Numbered from the stretch's first letter, positions 7,664-16,899 are shown. The stretch: DNA of 64,000 nucleotides from Bacteroidia bacterium (GCA_025996865.1 BNTV01000007.1:13255-77254); one strand, 5' to 3'. Notes: generated from the letters alone by a model not told the origin. Made by a program: numbers and translations.

Positions 7664-8476
7664 TTATCGTTTCTTTGTTAATATATAAAACACACTCGCC
7701 GGACTTATTCTTTGCAACTTATTGCATGGATGATAATGAATATTAAATGCAAATAGTTTCGATAAATATTTGTCAAATAATAAATATCCCCCAAAATTAA
7801 TAAAATTTAACTTAAATATACGATTAAAAAAAGAAGTCATGCACGAATAATAGTGCTTTTGAATAATTTCCATATTTGCCTCGTAAATAATTTTTGATAA
7901 ATACGCATCAGGAATACCTCTCTCATTTTTCGTTAAACCGGCACGGAACGTTCGCCAATCGCCCATTGAATTTATCGGCTCGCGCAAGAGAATATAACCT
8001 TCCGGTTGTAATACACGGAATAATTCATTGAGTACGAAAGTTACATTGGGAATATGGTGTAGGGTGTCAAAACAGGTTATTAAACCAAAACTATTGTCCG
8101 GAAAATCCAATTTGCCGGAAATTTTAGGAATTTTATAAACAGGTATTATATCTCCTAATTTAGAACTGACTGTCTGTGAGGACGATTCGACTATTGTCAA
8201 ATTTTTTATTTTATCTATCACAGGTAAAAATTCAAATCCCCACGATGACCCGAATCCCAAGACATTTTCAAATATTTTTTTCCCTTCCAGATACCTGTAT
8301 CCATACAATTTATTGATTTTATGATAACCGTATAAACATCGATTTGTATCTATATTTTTACCGTATAAATCGGCATACGCCTCGGCTTCTTCATCATACC
8401 ATCGAGCAATTTTTTCTTCCGAAAAATTGTCGCCGAACAGATATTCCCCTGTAAAATATTTGCAATATTCGCTCAT
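7664..8476 (-). CDS. SAM-dependent methyltransferase, class I (Methyltransf_11 type)
   Basis: This 270-residue protein has the Rossmann SAM-binding motif VLGFGSSWG (72-80) and the post-II motif FGLITCFDTLHHIPNVTFVLNELFRVLQPEGYILLREP, which are diagnostic of class I methyltransferases of the Methyltransf_11 group. The acceptor is unknown. Its position among glycosyltransferases suggests that it modifies a sugar or lipid-linked glycan intermediate. It is AT-rich like its neighbours. It follows the broken AbiEii remnant with 21 bases between them. Confidence 0.8.
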   Translation of the reverse strand: MSEYCKYFTGEYLFGDNFSEEKIARWYDEEAEAYADLYGKNIDTNRCLYGYHKINKLYGYRYLEGKKIFENVLGFGSSWGFEFLPVIDKIKNLTIVESSSQTVSSKLGDIIPVYKIPKISGKLDFPDNSFGLITCFDTLHHIPNVTFVLNELFRVLQPEGYILLREPINSMGDWRTFRAGLTKNERGIPDAYLSKIIYEANMEIIQKHYYSCMTSFFNRIFKLNFINFGGYLLFDKYLSKLFAFNIHYHPCNKLQRISPASVFYILTKKR

Positions 8477-8497
8477 AATTATTTTTTTTCTTTGTTA

Positions 8498-8878
8498 TTA
8501 AATTTTAATGGAAATATCAAACAAAAATTGCTTGATTTCTTCGGGGTTTACTTCAAATCCGGGAAGATATTTTACTCCTTCGGAATAATCAATGTCTTCA
8601 TGAAAAGCTAATTGTTGTCTGAATAATTTTTCAGAAAACTGCTCGTTAAATAATTTTTTCGCTTCTCTTATTTAATTTATTAAAAGTAAACAAATCATAA
8701 TTAATTGATTCACGATGTCCTAAGTACAAAGCAATTGCCGTACCGCCTCCATATCGCCATAATTCAAAATGGTTTCTACCAGCAACTCGTCGCTGACAGT
8801 TTCCGCTTTGTCTTCGGGTGAATACCAAAACAACACAGTATGCTCGCGAATAAAATTTTTTAGGGCTTCCGATCTCAT
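8498..8878 (-). pseudogene. Wreck of a two-gene AbiEii-type nucleotidyltransferase module
   Basis: Three coding fragments lie in three frame states. First, an ORF from 8878 to 8720 encodes 52 residues (MRSEALKNFIREHTVLFWYS...LLVETILNYG), resembling the N-terminus of the small partner protein found upstream of AbiEii genes. It runs without a break into a second frame encoding YGGGTAIALYLGHRESINYDLF (about 8745-8680), the nucleotidyltransferase signature of AbiEii toxins. A further frame then encodes FHEDIDYSEGVKYLPGFEV up to a stop at 8498, like the AbiEii C-terminus. Internal deletions therefore removed the end of the first gene and most of the second. No intact product is expected. Confidence 0.7.
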
Positions 8879-8945
8879 TTTATTTCAATATGATTTGCAA
8901 ATTTACAAAAAAATCAATATTTCCCTATTCTATTTTAAATACACC

Positions 8946-9680
8946 TTACAAATTAATTTTCTCCGCAACAATCACCGAGTTGAGATAAAAATTGTCCCTT
9001 TTAGGTAAAATTTTTGTCAGAACAATTCCCGTTATACATACCGGAAAAATAAAAATCGCATTAATTAACATATTGAGATACTTGTTTTTTGTATAAAGCA
9101 GACTGTGCAAATACATTATGCACATTTGGAAAAGCGCTTCCAAAAAACTGCCGGATTTAGTTTTTGAAATAATTTGAAAATTCTTATCGGTCAATAATTT
9201 TTCAAATCCAATACAGGTAAATCGCCTGAAATCATAGGGCATCTCGTGTTCCGGCCAGACAAACGGTACTGTGACTAAAATTTTTCCGCCTTTTTTCAAA
9301 ACCCGATATAGTTCCGATAAGATTTTATCTATGTCCGGCACATGTTCCAAGACTTCTGAAGCAAGGATTGAATCAAATACCTCATTCTCAAAAGGTATTG
9401 TCTCTCCATCGTAAAAAATATCAATGTTTTCATTTTCATGATTATGACTTTCGCCGTTATCAACGTCAATACCTATGTATTCGCTAACATTGGAAAACAA
9501 AGAACGATAAGGTTTTGAACCGCAACCAAAATCCAATAATTTACCGCTCAATTCCTTTGAGAAAGATTTAATATGCTTCAACAAGGCTTTCCTGCTGAAA
9601 TAAAACGGATTGATTACAATGCTGAATAAATCGGGGAAAAACCGCTGATGTAAATAATAACGATGAAATGAAGCCAACAT
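8946..9680 (-). CDS. SAM-dependent methyltransferase, class I
   Basis: This 244-residue protein has motif I LLDFGCGSKPY (48-58) and the acidic post-I YIGIDVDNGE, then FDSILASEVLEHVPDIDKILSELYRVLKKGGKILVTVPF, the classic Methyltransf_11 arrangement. A hydrophobic stretch near the C-terminus (LINAIFIFPVCITGIVLTKI) suggests membrane association. The gene begins only 2 bases before the stop of the GT4 gene upstream, so both are in one transcript. The substrate is probably a glycan or lipid carrier intermediate of the cluster; this is inferred from context only. Confidence 0.8.
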   Translation of the reverse strand: MLASFHRYYLHQRFFPDLFSIVINPFYFSRKALLKHIKSFSKELSGKLLDFGCGSKPYRSLFSNVSEYIGIDVDNGESHNHENENIDIFYDGETIPFENEVFDSILASEVLEHVPDIDKILSELYRVLKKGGKILVTVPFVWPEHEMPYDFRRFTCIGFEKLLTDKNFQIISKTKSGSFLEALFQMCIMYLHSLLYTKNKYLNMLINAIFIFPVCITGIVLTKILPKRDNFYLNSVIVAEKINL

Positions 9681-9682
9681 AA

Positions 9683-10948
9683 TCAGAATTTTTTATTTAT
9701 AAGTTTACTATACAATTCAATATATTTTTGTGCAATCACATCTTCGGAATAACATTCCAACACTTTGTTTCGGGCTGCCATAGTTAAATTTATATGATTT
9801 TCCAAACACCATGAAATGCCGTTTGCCAAATCTTCCACATCCTGATATTGAGCCACATAACCGTTTCCCTTGTGGTCAATCATTTCAGGAATACCGCCTG
9901 CATTAAATCCAACACAAGGCGTGCCGCAAGCCATAGCCTCCATGATGGTATTCGGTAAATTATCTTCCAGCGATGGGATAACAAATAGATCGACAGCTGC
10001 ATAAATAGCGGCTATATCTTTATCGCCGGAGACATAACGAAGCGGGTTGACTTTCAGATTAATCCGAGAGAAAAATGTTTCATTTCCCCCGCCCATTAAA
10101 ATAATTTCAGTTTTGTTTTTCCATTCGGAATCCGTTTCACCAATTAAATTGCAAGCATTTACAAAATAGGAACCGCCTTTTCGGATATCAGAGATTTTTG
10201 CTGCCGAAAACAATATCAGTTTTTTATCCAAAGGTAATCCTAATCGTTTTCGTATGCCTAATTTGTCTTGAGAACAAAAAGTCTTTGTGTCAATCGGATT
10301 TGGAATAGAATTTATTTCCGCATTTTTTAGCAAGGCGCTTTGTTTTGCTTTCTCCGCAATCCAGCGACTGCATCCAACATAAGTGATTAAATGTAAATTT
10401 GCTTTTTGCTTTTTGATAAATACCTGTTGTGATAAATCCATAGGGAAATAGCCGGACAACATCTCACAATGTTTACATCCGGTTTCGTATTTAACACAAT
10501 TGCCCGGATAATGACAAATGCCTGTACATGGCCATAAATCGTGCAAAGTCCAAACAATGGGTTTGCCTGAATTTACCAATTTCGTTATATCAGGTAACGA
10601 GAGGAAACCCTGATTTATCCAATGCAAATGGATAATATCCGCCTCCTTTACCAACGGATGACGGCTTATATCTGTTCCTGTGTTTGCAATAGACACAGAC
10701 CACAGATTTTTCCGGCTAAAACGCTTGTAAACAAAAATAACCCACCGCTCATAGGCTTTCCTGATGAAACTGATTTGCTTTTTCCACCGTGAAGTATTGA
10801 GAGTAAGTACATTCAGGTCGTCGGTTTGTTTGTCGAGCACCAACATTTTAGCGTCATGCCCCTCTTTTCGCAAGGCTTTCATTAAGCGGTTGGCGGCAAC
10901 AGCAGCGCCTCCGGTTCGTTCGGATGTATTGATTATCAGGATATTCAT
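9683..10948 (-). CDS. Family 4 glycosyltransferase
   Basis: This protein of about 421 residues has a GT-B fold. The N-terminal domain begins MNILIINTSERTGGAAVAANRL, and the C-terminal donor-binding domain has EDNLPNTIMEAMACGTPCVGF followed by GGIPEMID, the E-x7-E type motif of retaining GT4 enzymes. A cysteine-rich loop (CHYPGNCVKYETGCKHCEM) is a feature of a known GT4 subgroup and may bind metal. The start at 10948 is chosen over 10984 because the GT4 core begins right there and the extra 12 residues are encoded by repeat DNA. It should transfer a hexose to a growing glycan on the cytoplasmic face. Confidence 0.88.
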   Translation of the reverse strand: MNILIINTSERTGGAAVAANRLMKALRKEGHDAKMLVLDKQTDDLNVLTLNTSRWKKQISFIRKAYERWVIFVYKRFSRKNLWSVSIANTGTDISRHPLVKEADIIHLHWINQGFLSLPDITKLVNSGKPIVWTLHDLWPCTGICHYPGNCVKYETGCKHCEMLSGYFPMDLSQQVFIKKQKANLHLITYVGCSRWIAEKAKQSALLKNAEINSIPNPIDTKTFCSQDKLGIRKRLGLPLDKKLILFSAAKISDIRKGGSYFVNACNLIGETDSEWKNKTEIILMGGGNETFFSRINLKVNPLRYVSGDKDIAAIYAAVDLFVIPSLEDNLPNTIMEAMACGTPCVGFNAGGIPEMIDHKGNGYVAQYQDVEDLANGISWCLENHINLTMAARNKVLECYSEDVIAQKYIELYSKLINKKF

Positions 10949-10964
10949 TTTTTTTGATTTTATT

Positions 10965-11010
10965 ATTACTCGCCATAAGTACATTAAAAAGCATAGTTAT
11001 GGCGAGTAAT
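10965..11010. repeat. 14-bp perfect inverted repeat at the 3' end of the first ATPase gene
   Basis: ATTACTCGCCATAA (10965-10978) pairs perfectly with TTATGGCGAGTAAT (10997-11010) across an 18-base loop. The second arm contains the stop codon of the ATPase gene and encodes its last residues YYSP. Two more copies of the same motif lie upstream of that gene. Confidence 0.75.
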
Positions 11011-12451
11011 ACAGGTTGTTTATATCATTAAACAATGTATCCAAAGTGAGTTGTTTTTGGACTATTTCGCTGTGTTTGTTCCGCACAATGCCGTAGGTGG
11101 TAAGCATTACCAAATGAACCGCATTTCCGGTTTGTGTTTCTTGTTTAAAAGCCGACATTTTGTTCCGCAAATTTTCTTCATAACTTTTTGTAATGACATA
11201 TTTGCCGGTTGAATATTTTATTTCTATCACATCTGTAATGCCGTCTTTGCGGTTGATAACCAAGTCGATTTGAGCGGCTGGCGAAGAATGTTCACTTTTC
11301 CATGCCGACACGCCCGACTGTATTCCGGCAATGCTCATTGCATTTTTTATCTCGTTGATATGCAACAGAGCAAGCATTTCGAAAGCGTAACCGGCCCACG
11401 AGTTGTGCAGAGGCGTGTCGAGTGAATTTGTCCAAAAATGCTCGTCATTATTTTTGTTTGCAGCAACAAATTTAAGGTAAAAAAGCGTGTAAAAATCGAT
11501 TAGTTGGTATATTACATTGCGTTTTTTTTTGCCAAACGAAGAATAAGAGCGGATAAAACCGCAATATTCGAGGTCTTTCAGGATTTTTGTCAATCCGCCG
11601 CCACTTTTTATTTTGGTTGCAGCAACAATTTCGTCGCGCAAAAGTCCCTTTGCTTTTTTGCTTAACGCCTCAACAATCTTAATATAATCGTTCGATTCCC
11701 GGAACAGGGAGGCATACAGATTCCGGAATTCATTTTTCAATTCCGCATCCTGGCTGAAAAACAGCCGATCAATATTTTGCGCCACACTTGCTCCTCGTTC
11801 TATCTTGCTCAAATAAAATGGAATACCACCCATAGCCATATAACATTCTGCTATCTGGTAACGGCTGAAAGATATTTTCTCTGCGGAAAGATATTTTTCA
11901 CATTGTTGCAGCGAGAAAGGTTTCAGATAAATTGTTTTTGTCAAACGATTGTGCAATCCTCCGTGATTATTGATTAACTTGTTTATTATCCACGAAGTTG
12001 CTGAGCCGCAAACAATCAGTACAATGTCTTTTTGAGATGAAGCCCAGCCGTTCCAGAAATGTTCGAGCGCAGTAAGAAAACCTGAACGATGCGTATCCAT
12101 CCACGGGATTTCGTCGAAAAACAGTACTTTACGGCGATTTCTCGATTTTTTCATAAGCGTAATCAGTTGCTCAAAAGCATAAAGCCATGATTGAGCAGGC
12201 TTGAATGTCTGCTCTCCCGCGTACTGATTGAGCGAGAGCGTAAAATTTACAATCTGGTCACGGGTGTTGGCATTGGCAAGTCCGGAAACATCAAACACAA
12301 ACTTGTCTTGCAGCGTTTCCCGCACCAAAAAGGTTTTGCCTACACGCCGCCTGCCATAAATGGCAACAAATTCAGAAGAGCCGGAGTTATAGATGTCCTG
12401 TAAAATTTTTATTTCCGCATCTCGCCCAATTATGTTGTTGTAAGACTTCAT
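10997..12451 (-). CDS. ATPase_2-type AAA+ ATPase with C-terminal PD-(D/E)XK (DUF234-like) domain
   Basis: This protein of about 484 residues begins MKSYNNIIGRDAEIKIL. It has Walker A IYGRRRVGKT (31-40), Walker B KVLFFDEIPWMD (about 105-116) and a sensor-like VLIVCGSATSWI, then winged-helix sequence and a C-terminal nuclease-like motif QIDLVINRK...DVIEIKYS. This combination defines the archaeal-type ATPase/DUF234 family, widespread in Bacteroidetes and of unknown physiological role, possibly defence or a selfish unit. The start at 12451 is chosen because the preceding 26 codons lie in promoter repeats and show no similarity. The gene is framed by copies of ATTACTCGCCA and sits between two glycosyltransferase genes on the same strand. 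Confidence 0.85.
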   Translation of the reverse strand: MKSYNNIIGRDAEIKILQDIYNSGSSEFVAIYGRRRVGKTFLVRETLQDKFVFDVSGLANANTRDQIVNFTLSLNQYAGEQTFKPAQSWLYAFEQLITLMKKSRNRRKVLFFDEIPWMDTHRSGFLTALEHFWNGWASSQKDIVLIVCGSATSWIINKLINNHGGLHNRLTKTIYLKPFSLQQCEKYLSAEKISFSRYQIAECYMAMGGIPFYLSKIERGASVAQNIDRLFFSQDAELKNEFRNLYASLFRESNDYIKIVEALSKKAKGLLRDEIVAATKIKSGGGLTKILKDLEYCGFIRSYSSFGKKKRNVIYQLIDFYTLFYLKFVAANKNNDEHFWTNSLDTPLHNSWAGYAFEMLALLHINEIKNAMSIAGIQSGVSAWKSEHSSPAAQIDLVINRKDGITDVIEIKYSTGKYVITKSYEENLRNKMSAFKQETQTGNAVHLVMLTTYGIVRNKHSEIVQKQLTLDTLFNDINNLYYSP

Positions 12452-12463
12452 TTTTTGATAATT

Positions 12464-12535
12464 ATTACTCGCCACAAAGGTATATAAAATAGTCGTTATG
12501 GCAAAATAAAATTTTATTACTCGCCACAAGTGTAT
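12464..12535 (-). promoter_or_regulatory. Repeat-bearing promoter of the first ATPase gene
   Basis: Two direct copies of ATTACTCGCCACAA lie at 12464-12477 and 12516-12529. On the minus strand the proximal copy directly follows a perfect -7 box TACCTTTG, giving TACCTTTGTGGCGAGTAAT; the distal copy follows a weaker TACACTTG. The motif therefore covers the transcription start, as an operator would. Confidence 0.6.
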
Positions 12536-12536
12536 T

Positions 12537-13433
12537 TTATAAAAAATAGCGTACCAGCCGTTTCCACGAAAAAAAAATCTTTTTTATGGTAAAACCATCC
12601 AATTCTTTGTTCCTCAAAACATATTCCGGATGTTCTAACGGAAAAGAAACAGAAGATAGCGGCACTAAAAGTTTATTTTTTTTCTTTGAGGTATGCGTGG
12701 CTAAATCCGAACCAACACCAATATTCCGGACAAGATTAACCGTCGGATAAATGGAGAGTTGATTTTGTGTCCTGAGCATGAAAAAATATTGAACGTCCCA
12801 AACGCTTAAATTCTGCCGGGACGATAAAGTATCGCTGATAAATGTAGAAAAATAAATTTCTTCTCTTTTACTGTTAAAAAGATTCTTTTTTTTGATTTCA
12901 TTTTTTTTAGTTTCATCCCAAAACGGAAAACGGATGTCAAAATTTTGCCATACTCTTCTCCAAGTAGCCCATCCCCAAATATGCGCAATAGAAGAAAAGT
13001 TATAGCTGTAATTTTTATCCATAGCTTCCGGCAAAAAACAATTTCCACTGATGTGTCCAATGCGCGTATCGTTTTTGTATCGGTTCAATAATTCTTCGCA
13101 ATAAGGAAAAAACGATGGGTCGGGCAAGCAATCGTCTTCCAGTATAATTCCTTGTTCTACTTGTAAAAAAAACCAGGTGATGGCTTCGCTAACGGCTATT
13201 TTACAACCGAGATTTTCGTCCCGGAAAAGCGTTTTCAGTTCGCAGTCCCAATCAATTTGCGTAACAACATCTCTCACCCGTTGGCAAGCTTCTGCTTCGC
13301 CGGGCTTGTTTTTTCTTGCGCCGTCGGCTGCAACAAACAGATACTTCGGTTTTTGACGTCGGATTGCTTCAAAAACCTGTTGCGTAGTGTCTTCTCGGTT
13401 GAAAACCAAAAATAAGACAGGTGTTTCAAACAT
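12537..13433 (-). CDS. Putative glycosyltransferase, HlpA-like nucleotide-diphospho-sugar transferase
   Basis: This protein of about 298 residues begins MFETPVLFLVFNREDTT and contains FVAADGARKNKPGE and the metal-binding-like GIILEDDCLPDPSFFPYCEELL, a DxD-type motif in a GT-A fold. These features match the family often annotated hemolysin HlpA-like or nucleotide-diphospho-sugar transferase, found in surface-glycan clusters. The start at 13433 is preferred to 13463 because it avoids overlap with the upstream gene and begins at the conserved core. It starts 4 bases after the UXS gene stop, so the two are translated from one message. The donor sugar cannot be read from the sequence. Confidence 0.75.
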   Translation of the reverse strand: MFETPVLFLVFNREDTTQQVFEAIRRQKPKYLFVAADGARKNKPGEAEACQRVRDVVTQIDWDCELKTLFRDENLGCKIAVSEAITWFFLQVEQGIILEDDCLPDPSFFPYCEELLNRYKNDTRIGHISGNCFLPEAMDKNYSYNFSSIAHIWGWATWRRVWQNFDIRFPFWDETKKNEIKKKNLFNSKREEIYFSTFISDTLSSRQNLSVWDVQYFFMLRTQNQLSIYPTVNLVRNIGVGSDLATHTSKKKNKLLVPLSSVSFPLEHPEYVLRNKELDGFTIKKIFFSWKRLVRYFL

Positions 13434-13437
13434 AACT

Positions 13438-14373
13438 TTATAATTGTGATTTGAAATACGCAATCGTTTTCAACAAACCTTCTTCCAATTGGACTTTCGG
13501 CTCCCAATCCAATAATTTTTTAGCGTAAGAGATATCGGGGCAACGTTGCGTCGGATCGTCCTGCGGCAGAGGCTTGTAAATGATTTTAGATTTGGAATTT
13601 GTCAATTGGATAATTTTTTCCGCCAATTCTATGATTTTATATTCTCCCGGATTCCCGATATTGATGGGGCCGATGATTGAATCGTCTGTGGCCATGAACC
13701 GGAGCATTCCTTCGATCAAATCATCCACGTATTGGAAGCTCCGTGTCTGTTCTCCTTTTCCATAAACGGTAATATCTTGATTATTCAATGCTTGAACAAT
13801 AAAATTGGAAACTACCCGGCCATCGTTTGGGTGCATTCTCGGTCCGTAAGTATTGAAAATGCGTATAATTTTTATCCTGACATCATTCATCCTGTGATAG
13901 TCCATGAATAAAGTTTCCGCACAACGTTTTCCTTCGTCATAACAGGAACGGATACCTATCGGATTGACATTGCCCCAATAATCTTCTTTTTGCGGATGAA
14001 CATGCGGATCTCCGTAAACTTCACTGGTAGAGGCTTGTAAAACTTTGGCTTTTACTCTTTTGGCAAGTCCCAAAACATGAATGGATCCCATGACGGACGT
14101 CTTAACCGTTTGAATGGCGTCGAACTGGTAATGCACGGGCGATGCGGGACATGCCATATTATAAATTTCATCGACTTCCGCCGAAAAGGGCATGGTAACA
14201 TCGTGGCGAATCAATTCAAAGTACGGATTATTCAACAAATGCACAATATTTTGCTTGGAACCGGTAAAAAAGTTATCCATGCAAACAACTTCGTTTCCGT
14301 CTTTCAAAAGTCGTTCACACAAATGGGAACCGACGAATCCGGAACCTCCGGTGACCAAAATTCTTTTTTTCAT
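13438..14373 (-). CDS. UDP-glucuronate decarboxylase (UDP-xylose synthase)
   Basis: This 311-residue extended short-chain dehydrogenase converts UDP-glucuronate to UDP-xylose in the cytosol. It shows the NAD-binding GGSGFVGSH (9-17), the UXS signature [13 protein letters not shown] (71-83), the catalytic STSE (115-118) and YxxxK as Y145 and K149 in SCYDEGKR, and [21 protein letters not shown]. The ACPASP and HPQKE motifs separate UXS from the related dTDP-glucose dehydratase and UDP-glucose epimerase. It supplies the donor for xylose in the surface glycan made by the adjacent transferases. The gene opens a minus-strand run with the HlpA-like transferase. Confidence 0.92.
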   Translation of the reverse strand: MKKRILVTGGSGFVGSHLCERLLKDGNEVVCMDNFFTGSKQNIVHLLNNPYFELIRHDVTMPFSAEVDEIYNMACPASPVHYQFDAIQTVKTSVMGSIHVLGLAKRVKAKVLQASTSEVYGDPHVHPQKEDYWGNVNPIGIRSCYDEGKRCAETLFMDYHRMNDVRIKIIRIFNTYGPRMHPNDGRVVSNFIVQALNNQDITVYGKGEQTRSFQYVDDLIEGMLRFMATDDSIIGPINIGNPGEYKIIELAEKIIQLTNSKSKIIYKPLPQDDPTQRCPDISYAKKLLDWEPKVQLEEGLLKTIAYFKSQL

Positions 14374-14494
14374 TCGTGTTTATTTATTTCAGTTTGTTTT
14401 AATTTCTTTGCATTCAATGGCGAGTTGTGCGAGCCAAAGTTTCACCGGCTCGGATTGGAACTTTCTGTCAATTTTTCTTAATGTTCGATGCCTG

Positions 14495-14502
14495 CAAAAT
14501 TA
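14495..14502 (-). promoter_or_regulatory. Candidate -7 box upstream of the UDP-glucuronate decarboxylase gene
   Basis: TAATTTTG on the minus strand matches TAnnTTTG, about 120 bases before the start codon. No clear TTTG/TTG lies 19-21 bases upstream, so the call is tentative. Confidence 0.4.
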
Positions 14503-14560
14503 GTTTAAATAATGATATCATACCATAATTTTGCACATAATATACGAAATAATAAAAATT

Positions 14561-15640
14561 TTATACATTTCCCAATTCTCTTTTAAGCGTTTCTAAATAT
14601 TTCTTCCCAAACTTTAAATCCGGTTCAATATAATTCCCTTCCGCCCATTCATTCCATGATTTAAGTATTACAATCCGTTGCTGCTCCGGCTTTGTTTTTA
14701 CATCACTGAAAGTCCTCGCCAAATGTTTACCGAATAGTTCCGGACTTGCATTTTTCAGAATCGAACCGTATTTTCCGGTTCTGGGGGTATGATCCCAATC
14801 AGGAATGATAGTAGGATACACATTGTTTTCAACATCTTCTTTTCCTGAAAAATACGGCATAGCTTCTTTATATTCGGGATAAAATCCAATTTTGAAATAT
14901 TCCCTCTTTATTTTATTAATAGTTTTCTGCATAAAAGAAATACCGGATTTTTGATAGTCAAATAGCCGAACTATATTGACAGCATTAAATCCACTGTTTA
15001 AGAGAGATTGAATTTGCTCGGAGTGATAGGTATGCGCTACAAAATGAATTCCTTGAAGTCCGTTTTTTACCGCTAACTTTCGCCAACAATCAATGAACAT
15101 AGCCGGATTGGGAATGCCCAACGGATCAAAAATCAGGAAAAACGGCTTTCCATCTACTAATATATATCGTTTGTCTTGTAAAGCAGGAAGAATATCATAA
15201 AAATGTCGCTCATAATCCTGAATGCCGTTGTAAGTTTGTTCAATCAATGTTTCTTTACTCTTTACACCATTGTAAATTCCAGACCAGCTATGATTTGCCC
15301 AACCTAAACAGAAAGGAAAATCAGGTTTTCCCGATACTAAAACTTCATTAAAAGGTCTTTCCAGTAATCTTTTTCCATTACCAAACCAATAATGCCAATA
15401 GCAGAAACCTTCTATTCCATATTCTTGCGCTAAATCGGATTGCGCTTGTCTTACTTCAGGTAAACGTAAATCGTAATAACCTAAATCAGCAGGTACTCTG
15501 GGTTGGTAATGACTTTTGAATAAAGGTTTGGCCTTTCCGACATTTGTCCATTCCGTAAAACCTTTGCCCCACCATAAATCGTTTTCGGGGATTGGGTGGA
15601 ACTGGGGAAGATAAAGTGCTATTATTCTTATTTTTTGCAT
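14561..15640 (-). CDS. WbsX-family glycan biosynthesis protein (GH99-like domain)
   Basis: This 359-residue protein begins KIRIIALYLPQFHPIPENDLWWGKGFTEWTNV and continues with HYQPRVPADLGYYDLRLPEV, then GIEGFCYWHYWFGNGKRLLERP and WNEWAEGNYIEPD near the end. These are the defining motifs of the WbsX family, a TIM-barrel related to GH99 that is common in O-antigen and capsule loci. Its exact activity is not established in general; a transferase or processing role is inferred. The length is full for the family. It is a monocistronic or first gene, with 318 bases before the FkbM gene on the same strand. Confidence 0.85.
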   Translation of the reverse strand: MQKIRIIALYLPQFHPIPENDLWWGKGFTEWTNVGKAKPLFKSHYQPRVPADLGYYDLRLPEVRQAQSDLAQEYGIEGFCYWHYWFGNGKRLLERPFNEVLVSGKPDFPFCLGWANHSWSGIYNGVKSKETLIEQTYNGIQDYERHFYDILPALQDKRYILVDGKPFFLIFDPLGIPNPAMFIDCWRKLAVKNGLQGIHFVAHTYHSEQIQSLLNSGFNAVNIVRLFDYQKSGISFMQKTINKIKREYFKIGFYPEYKEAMPYFSGKEDVENNVYPTIIPDWDHTPRTGKYGSILKNASPELFGKHLARTFSDVKTKPEQQRIVILKSWNEWAEGNYIEPDLKFGKKYLETLKRELGNV

Positions 15641-15958
15641 AATTTATTTAGTTTCATTAAAAATGGCTTGTTTCTCTGTTTTCCCAAAAAAGAAGGGAAG
15701 AAAAAGACATCATCGTTTATAAAAAGAAAACCGGCATATTTATTTCTTCATTGATAATTCGTTGCAAAGTTTACACCAATATCCGACGAATTTCATGTTC
15801 CCATGAAATTCTATAAGCATTTACCGGATTTTTATCCAATATGCTCTTAATTGATATTTCGTCGTTGATAATAACTCTAACACAAAGATACTACTTTTTT
15901 GTAAAAACCTAAAATTATCAATATCTTTGACAGGCTTAATTCCCAATGTTTATGTATA
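15641..15958. other. 318-base gap with a coding-like remnant, a hairpin and a -7 box
   Basis: On the minus strand a stretch without stops from about 15890 to 15771 reads CVRVIINDEISIKSILDKNP then VNAYRISWEHEIRRILV before TAA. It looks like the tail of a protein, but the family is not recognised and no start codon exists. A perfect 10-bp hairpin (GAATTTCATG, 15788-15797; CATGAAATTC, 15802-15811) sits inside it. TATCTTTG on the minus strand (15890-15883) could be a promoter for the WbsX gene with a leader of about 235 bases. Nothing else is recognised. Confidence 0.45.
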
Positions 15959-16861
15959 TCATGATACTGAATTATTTAATTTCCTTCGAATAATTACTCT
16001 TCTAAGTTCCTTCGCAAAATACAAATAGCCGTCGGTTCGTTCATACTCAAGGTTATATGATCGAAGAATTTTTGCTATTTCAATAGCATCATTTTTTTTA
16101 TGATATGTACAGATAGAAAAATCTATATCATGCGCTTCTTTCAATGTATCGGAAGCCCCTTTTAGAGCAGCCTGCTCGTATCCTTCTATGTCCATTTTCA
16201 GAAAAAGATTACTTTTCTCTTTGTCTTCCAGAAAACGGTCGATCGTAATTGTATGCTCATCATTCGTATCACCAACATATTTTTGCACAATCGTAACCTT
16301 GTCTTTCCAAGGAGCGAAAGTAGCCGTCAACGCTTCGACCCAAAATTCTTCACATTCAAATATATAAACATGCTTCACAAGTTCTATGACGCTTAAAGAA
16401 AAGATAGCTTCTGCGGCTCCAATGTCAAGAAGCGTTTTTCTTTTCAACCGGTTTAGATCCTTTACATACTGATGTGGAGAGCGGAAATCCTGTTCACTTA
16501 TCAAAGATCTGTAATTTTCAATAACTTGCTCTTTTTTATAGGATTTAGGGAAATATAATTTTTTACCGGAATGTATTATGTAATGTATATTAAGCTGTTC
16601 GTCAAACAAACAATCAATATGCATCGCATTGTATTCGAGAATAAAAGGATACGGTAAAGCATTTAAACCGTATTTGCCCATAAAAGCATATAACCTGTTT
16701 TTTTTCGTATCCGGTAAAATATTCCGGAACAGATAGATAAATTTTGATTTTAGATTTCCTTCCAAAGATCGTAGAAAAGATAAAACTTGTCCGAGAAAAG
16801 CTTTATAGATTTTATCTCGAACCTCTTTTGAAATGTATTTTCTGTATAATTTAACTAACAT
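15959..16861 (-). CDS. FkbM-family methyltransferase
   Basis: This 300-residue protein has the SAM-binding LLDIGAAEAIFSLSVIELV (about 146-164), the acidic ribose-binding VYIFECEEFWVEAL and the FkbM motif LFLKMDIEGYEQAALKGA. FkbM-type enzymes O-methylate sugars or other small molecules; in a glycan cluster a sugar O-methylation is the likely role. The N-terminal 100 residues are basic and not recognised. A -7 box TATCTTTG lies at 16936-16929 on the minus strand, inside DNA that resembles a flippase 3' end. Confidence 0.85.
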   Translation of the reverse strand: MLVKLYRKYISKEVRDKIYKAFLGQVLSFLRSLEGNLKSKFIYLFRNILPDTKKNRLYAFMGKYGLNALPYPFILEYNAMHIDCLFDEQLNIHYIIHSGKKLYFPKSYKKEQVIENYRSLISEQDFRSPHQYVKDLNRLKRKTLLDIGAAEAIFSLSVIELVKHVYIFECEEFWVEALTATFAPWKDKVTIVQKYVGDTNDEHTITIDRFLEDKEKSNLFLKMDIEGYEQAALKGASDTLKEAHDIDFSICTYHKKNDAIEIAKILRSYNLEYERTDGYLYFAKELRRVIIRRKLNNSVS

Positions 16862-16899
16862 ATTGTTGTATTTTTATGTTTTTATGATATTTTTTTTCA

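Noticed and set aside
15788..15811. The 10-bp hairpin as a terminator of the FkbM gene
   Set aside because: No T-run follows on the minus strand and it sits within a coding-like remnant; kept only as part of the gap description.
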